A stretch of DNA of 64,000 nt, taken from positions 186,001 to 250,000 of the forward strand of contig JBAMDO010000025.1 in the NCBI GenBank assembly GCA_037074765.1. Reading direction: 5' to 3'. Positions 61,180 through 64,000 of this stretch are shown here, piece by piece. The notes below the pieces were generated by a model. The model was not told where the DNA came from. It worked only from the letters and a program-made list of their open reading frames with translations, and did no database searches. This DNA is from Mansonella perstans (taxonomy: Eukaryota; Nematoda; Chromadorea; Rhabditida; Onchocercidae). Numbering within the stretch: position 1 is the stretch's first letter; each line of letters opens with the position of its first letter. The position numbers were made by a program, and so were the translations under genes.

Positions 61180-64000
61180 TAATGTGTACAGCAACATAGC
61201 CCGTTGTAAATTACATAGTTTGACAACTAACGGTAATGGATGGAACGAACTGTGTGGTGTATTATTTGTGTATCACATTCGAGTAGATGATGTTAGATAA
61301 ATATGAACATACCAAGCTTCTTAAGTATTTTTATGATCAACTAGAATATGTTATACAAATAGCACGTGCACGCAAAATTTGGTATATTCAGATAACATGT
61401 TAGCTGTACAAATACTCTGCAATTCGGTGTATCTTGGAGCATCCTAGCACAATGTCTGTATAATGATAATATATTGTAGATAGTATGCAGCGGTCTTTGA
61501 TACATAAGTAACAATGTAATGGTATGTATGTGTGTGTATTTTGCAATATGAATTGTGTATATTTATATGTGTAAATATAAAGTATATAATCTATATGTGT
61601 GTTTATGGGTGTATCATAATTTTGCTTTCTTGTATGAGATGTATATATATATATTTTTTTTTAAAGTTTCGAACTGTATCCGATCTATCCGATTTTTCAT
61701 AACTCTCGATGGTTTTTTTTTTTTTTTTTTGTTAACGAGATGACATCTAAACAAAGCATATTGTCTTTTTGCAAATATGTAGTGAATGCAACATTTCATT
61801 TGTTTATTTTCGCATTATTTTCAGATTTTCTTTGGAATGTAAAAATATTTCGATATGAGGCATCAATAGTAGTTAATAATTGATCACTGGATAGTGGCAT
61901 GTGATTTTATGAAAATTGAAGATATGAGCACTTGATAAATATCCCCGATAAAATTGGATGAAATTTGATGCGAATTCTCTTGACAAATGACACTTATGCA
62001 TTATGACACTTGAAACAAATGTCATAATGCTGCAAAGTTCAGGAATTTAATTCACATCGATCATTTAATTTAAAACGAAGAATTTCGTACTGTCTCTTCC
62101 CGTTTCCGCTATTGATTACGAAGAGTGCAAGAGGAAGTGCATCTTCTTTTCAATTTAGATTTGTATTTAGTATTAACTGGTGTTAAAGTGCTCAGATCAC
62201 AACAACTTAGAGAAACTTATCAAATTATTTCATTAATTTTAATTCTTATCTTTTTATTTTTAATGAAATTTTCCAATGTTTATAGTATGTTTAAAGTTAT
62301 AAATTATTTATCATTTATCCCTAAACCGAATGATTTTTCTTGTACAAATTCAGAAAATTTATTTTTAAATTATCTGAAATTGTTTTATTCCCACTAAATT
62401 CTACGAAAATCCATTTAACTTGGAAATGAAATTCTCAGACTAAAATTTGCTTTCATTTCTTTAAATTTGGGATTATTATTTTACTCTTTTTTTTTTTTTT
62501 TTTTTTTTGGAAGGCACTTAGGATACGTAGAGAATGTGCAATAGGAATTATTTCATTTTTTTTTCGTGGCAGAGAAGTTTATGTTTTTGTGGGCAAAAGT
62601 TTTAGTAATTGTGAAAATTATCACTTTCAGATTGCTAAAACATTGTTAATCTATGGTTCAAAATAAAGCAAAGAAACCATGTGTATTTATTTGGTGATTA
62701 GTGGCAGTTAGTGATTCCGCTGCTACGATTTTCTGGAGCAACAGCTGCTAAGGCTTAATTGTTATTATCGACAGATATTTCAATTCAGTCTATTCTTCTC
62801 TCCGCGCATCATCTTCACCACTTCATGGCTTTCCTCCACAGCTGATTTTAATTTAAATCTCTTATTTCTGCTAATGATATGACTAATCTAGCGGATTACT
62901 TCTGTAGAAGTTGTATTTTGCTATTTCATTTCATTTCAGTCATCACCAATAAAGTCAGAAAATAAGAAGGCAATTGCATACTTTTCCTTCACTTATTTTT
63001 CACATTTTTTCATATTTTTCACGTTTTTCACGTCTCACGTTTTCAAAATTCTACTGTCCAATAGAAAATTGAAGAAAAAATAAAAGCATTTCCGTCAGTG
63101 TTCATTGCTCTAGGGCTATAGATTTGCTTCGTCCTCCGTCCGCTACTTTTAAATTTTTACATAAAACTGTTGAAGCTAAATGAAACAAGTGAGGAATTTT
63201 TAAATAGTTGTTAGCTTAAATCATTATTCCATAATTAGCTTTTTTTTTTGTAACAGATTTGCCTCCAAAGTTTTATAAGTAAAGAAAAACTACAGTATGT
63301 TTACTGAACCATAATAGAAAAAAGCAGTACTTTTTTTTAGATAATGATATAACTTACATGTAAAATAATAGATCATACACGAACCTTACAGTGATACATG
63401 TCGAGCCGTTTTGTTGAATCGTTCTGTTAATTAAGCTACTGATTATCTTACTCAAGACATATATATATATTTTTTTCAACTGATACGGTTGTAGCCAGTG
63501 ATTTCTGTCAAGACTTTGAGAAATGTAACAGTTGCATTATTATCTGCTCGAATTGTAAATAGTCTATTAGAACTCACGTTATTGCAAGCATTTTTTACTG
63601 TTCATTCCCGAGTCATATTTATATTGGACTTGGAAGTAAAGTACCGGAAAGAGACTGAATAAATCTTCACGTTTTGACGGACACGTTCTATCATTCTAAG
63701 CTTTCGCTCTCCATAACTGTATATCTCATCATCTATTAGCAATTGTGCTTTAATGTCCGTCAATTTTTTGATGGTAGATCTTCATCATTTACTGTCGAAT
63801 TATTTAAGTACATTTTTGTTATGTTGTATTTTAAGAGAAAAATAAAGAAAGCTACAACTGAATAACGGTGTTTTTATGTTTGTTGGTTTTGTTTATAATG
63901 CATAATGAAAAAACTAAACTTGTCTTTTTTTAAATCTCAAGTTTCAGTGTTTTCAGAATTTGGGATTAACCTGATTGGAAAGCCTGTTTGATGGAATTGG

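Larger units (their letters stand above)
58903..64000. other. Intergenic region, nothing recognised
   Basis: After the UFSP2 stop codon no further gene is recognised on either strand. Contents are poly-T runs, a short GGAA run (about 60640-60664), a 66-bp tandem duplication (61048-61179) and an ATATAT run near 59858-59887. Some of it is UFSP2 3' UTR. Short open frames show no family resemblance. Confidence 0.45.

Noticed and set aside
1..64000. tRNA, rRNA, spliced-leader RNA and CRISPR signatures
   Set aside because: Scanning by eye found no T-loop GTTCRA block with a matching A-box, no rRNA-like stretch, no spliced-leader exon and no regularly spaced direct repeats. A covariance-model search would be decisive.

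Overview
The window looks like nuclear DNA from a nematode, most likely a parasitic chromadorean (filarial or other spirurid-like). It is AT-rich. Genes are broken into exons of roughly 40-260 bp by short introns with TTTCAG or TTTTAG acceptors. Several start codons lie a few bases after an acceptor-like site, as expected for spliced-leader trans-splicing. Recognisable proteins match worm family sizes, for example a 385-residue V-ATPase subunit C. The organism call is inference; the species cannot be fixed from this sequence alone.

Layout. 1-10.1 kb: no gene seen, only repeats and one candidate hAT-like element. 10.1-13.9 kb (+): an eight-exon Hunchback/Ikaros-like C2H2 zinc-finger gene. 13.9-24 kb: gene-poor, with a decayed antisense LINE at about 17.65-19.5 kb. 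24-27.7 kb (+): a decayed acyl-CoA synthetase/4-coumarate-CoA-ligase-like pseudogene containing a long AC microsatellite. 28.5-33.5 kb (-): TSNAX (Trax), preceded by a CCDC86/Cgr1 gene on the same strand. 34.2-36.1 kb (+): a second decayed LINE of the same type. 36-43 kb: mostly gene-free, with short tandem duplications and one broken unidentified coding segment. 43.2-46.9 kb (-): a CDC50/TMEM30 flippase subunit with two possible first exons. 47.8-58.9 kb (+): GAR1, V-ATPase subunit C and UFSP2 in a row. 58.9-64 kb: no gene seen.

I resolved exon structures for seven genes by requiring consistent reading phase at every junction plus family similarity. CDC50 and GAR1 are divergently arranged with about 1 kb between their start codons. 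GAR1, V-ATPase C and UFSP2 are collinear and could share long-range expression, but spacings of about 1.1 and 1.4 kb are long for a classic worm operon. The gene set is mainly housekeeping: snoRNP/rRNA processing (GAR1, CCDC86), RNA turnover (Trax), organelle acidification, lipid flipping and UFM1 processing. I found no CRISPR array, tRNA, rRNA or clearly new multi-gene system. The most informative points are the Trax gene with an intact predicted catalytic set, the alternative first exons and GC-AG introns of CDC50, the modular RGG exons of GAR1, and the decay of the acyl-CoA synthetase.
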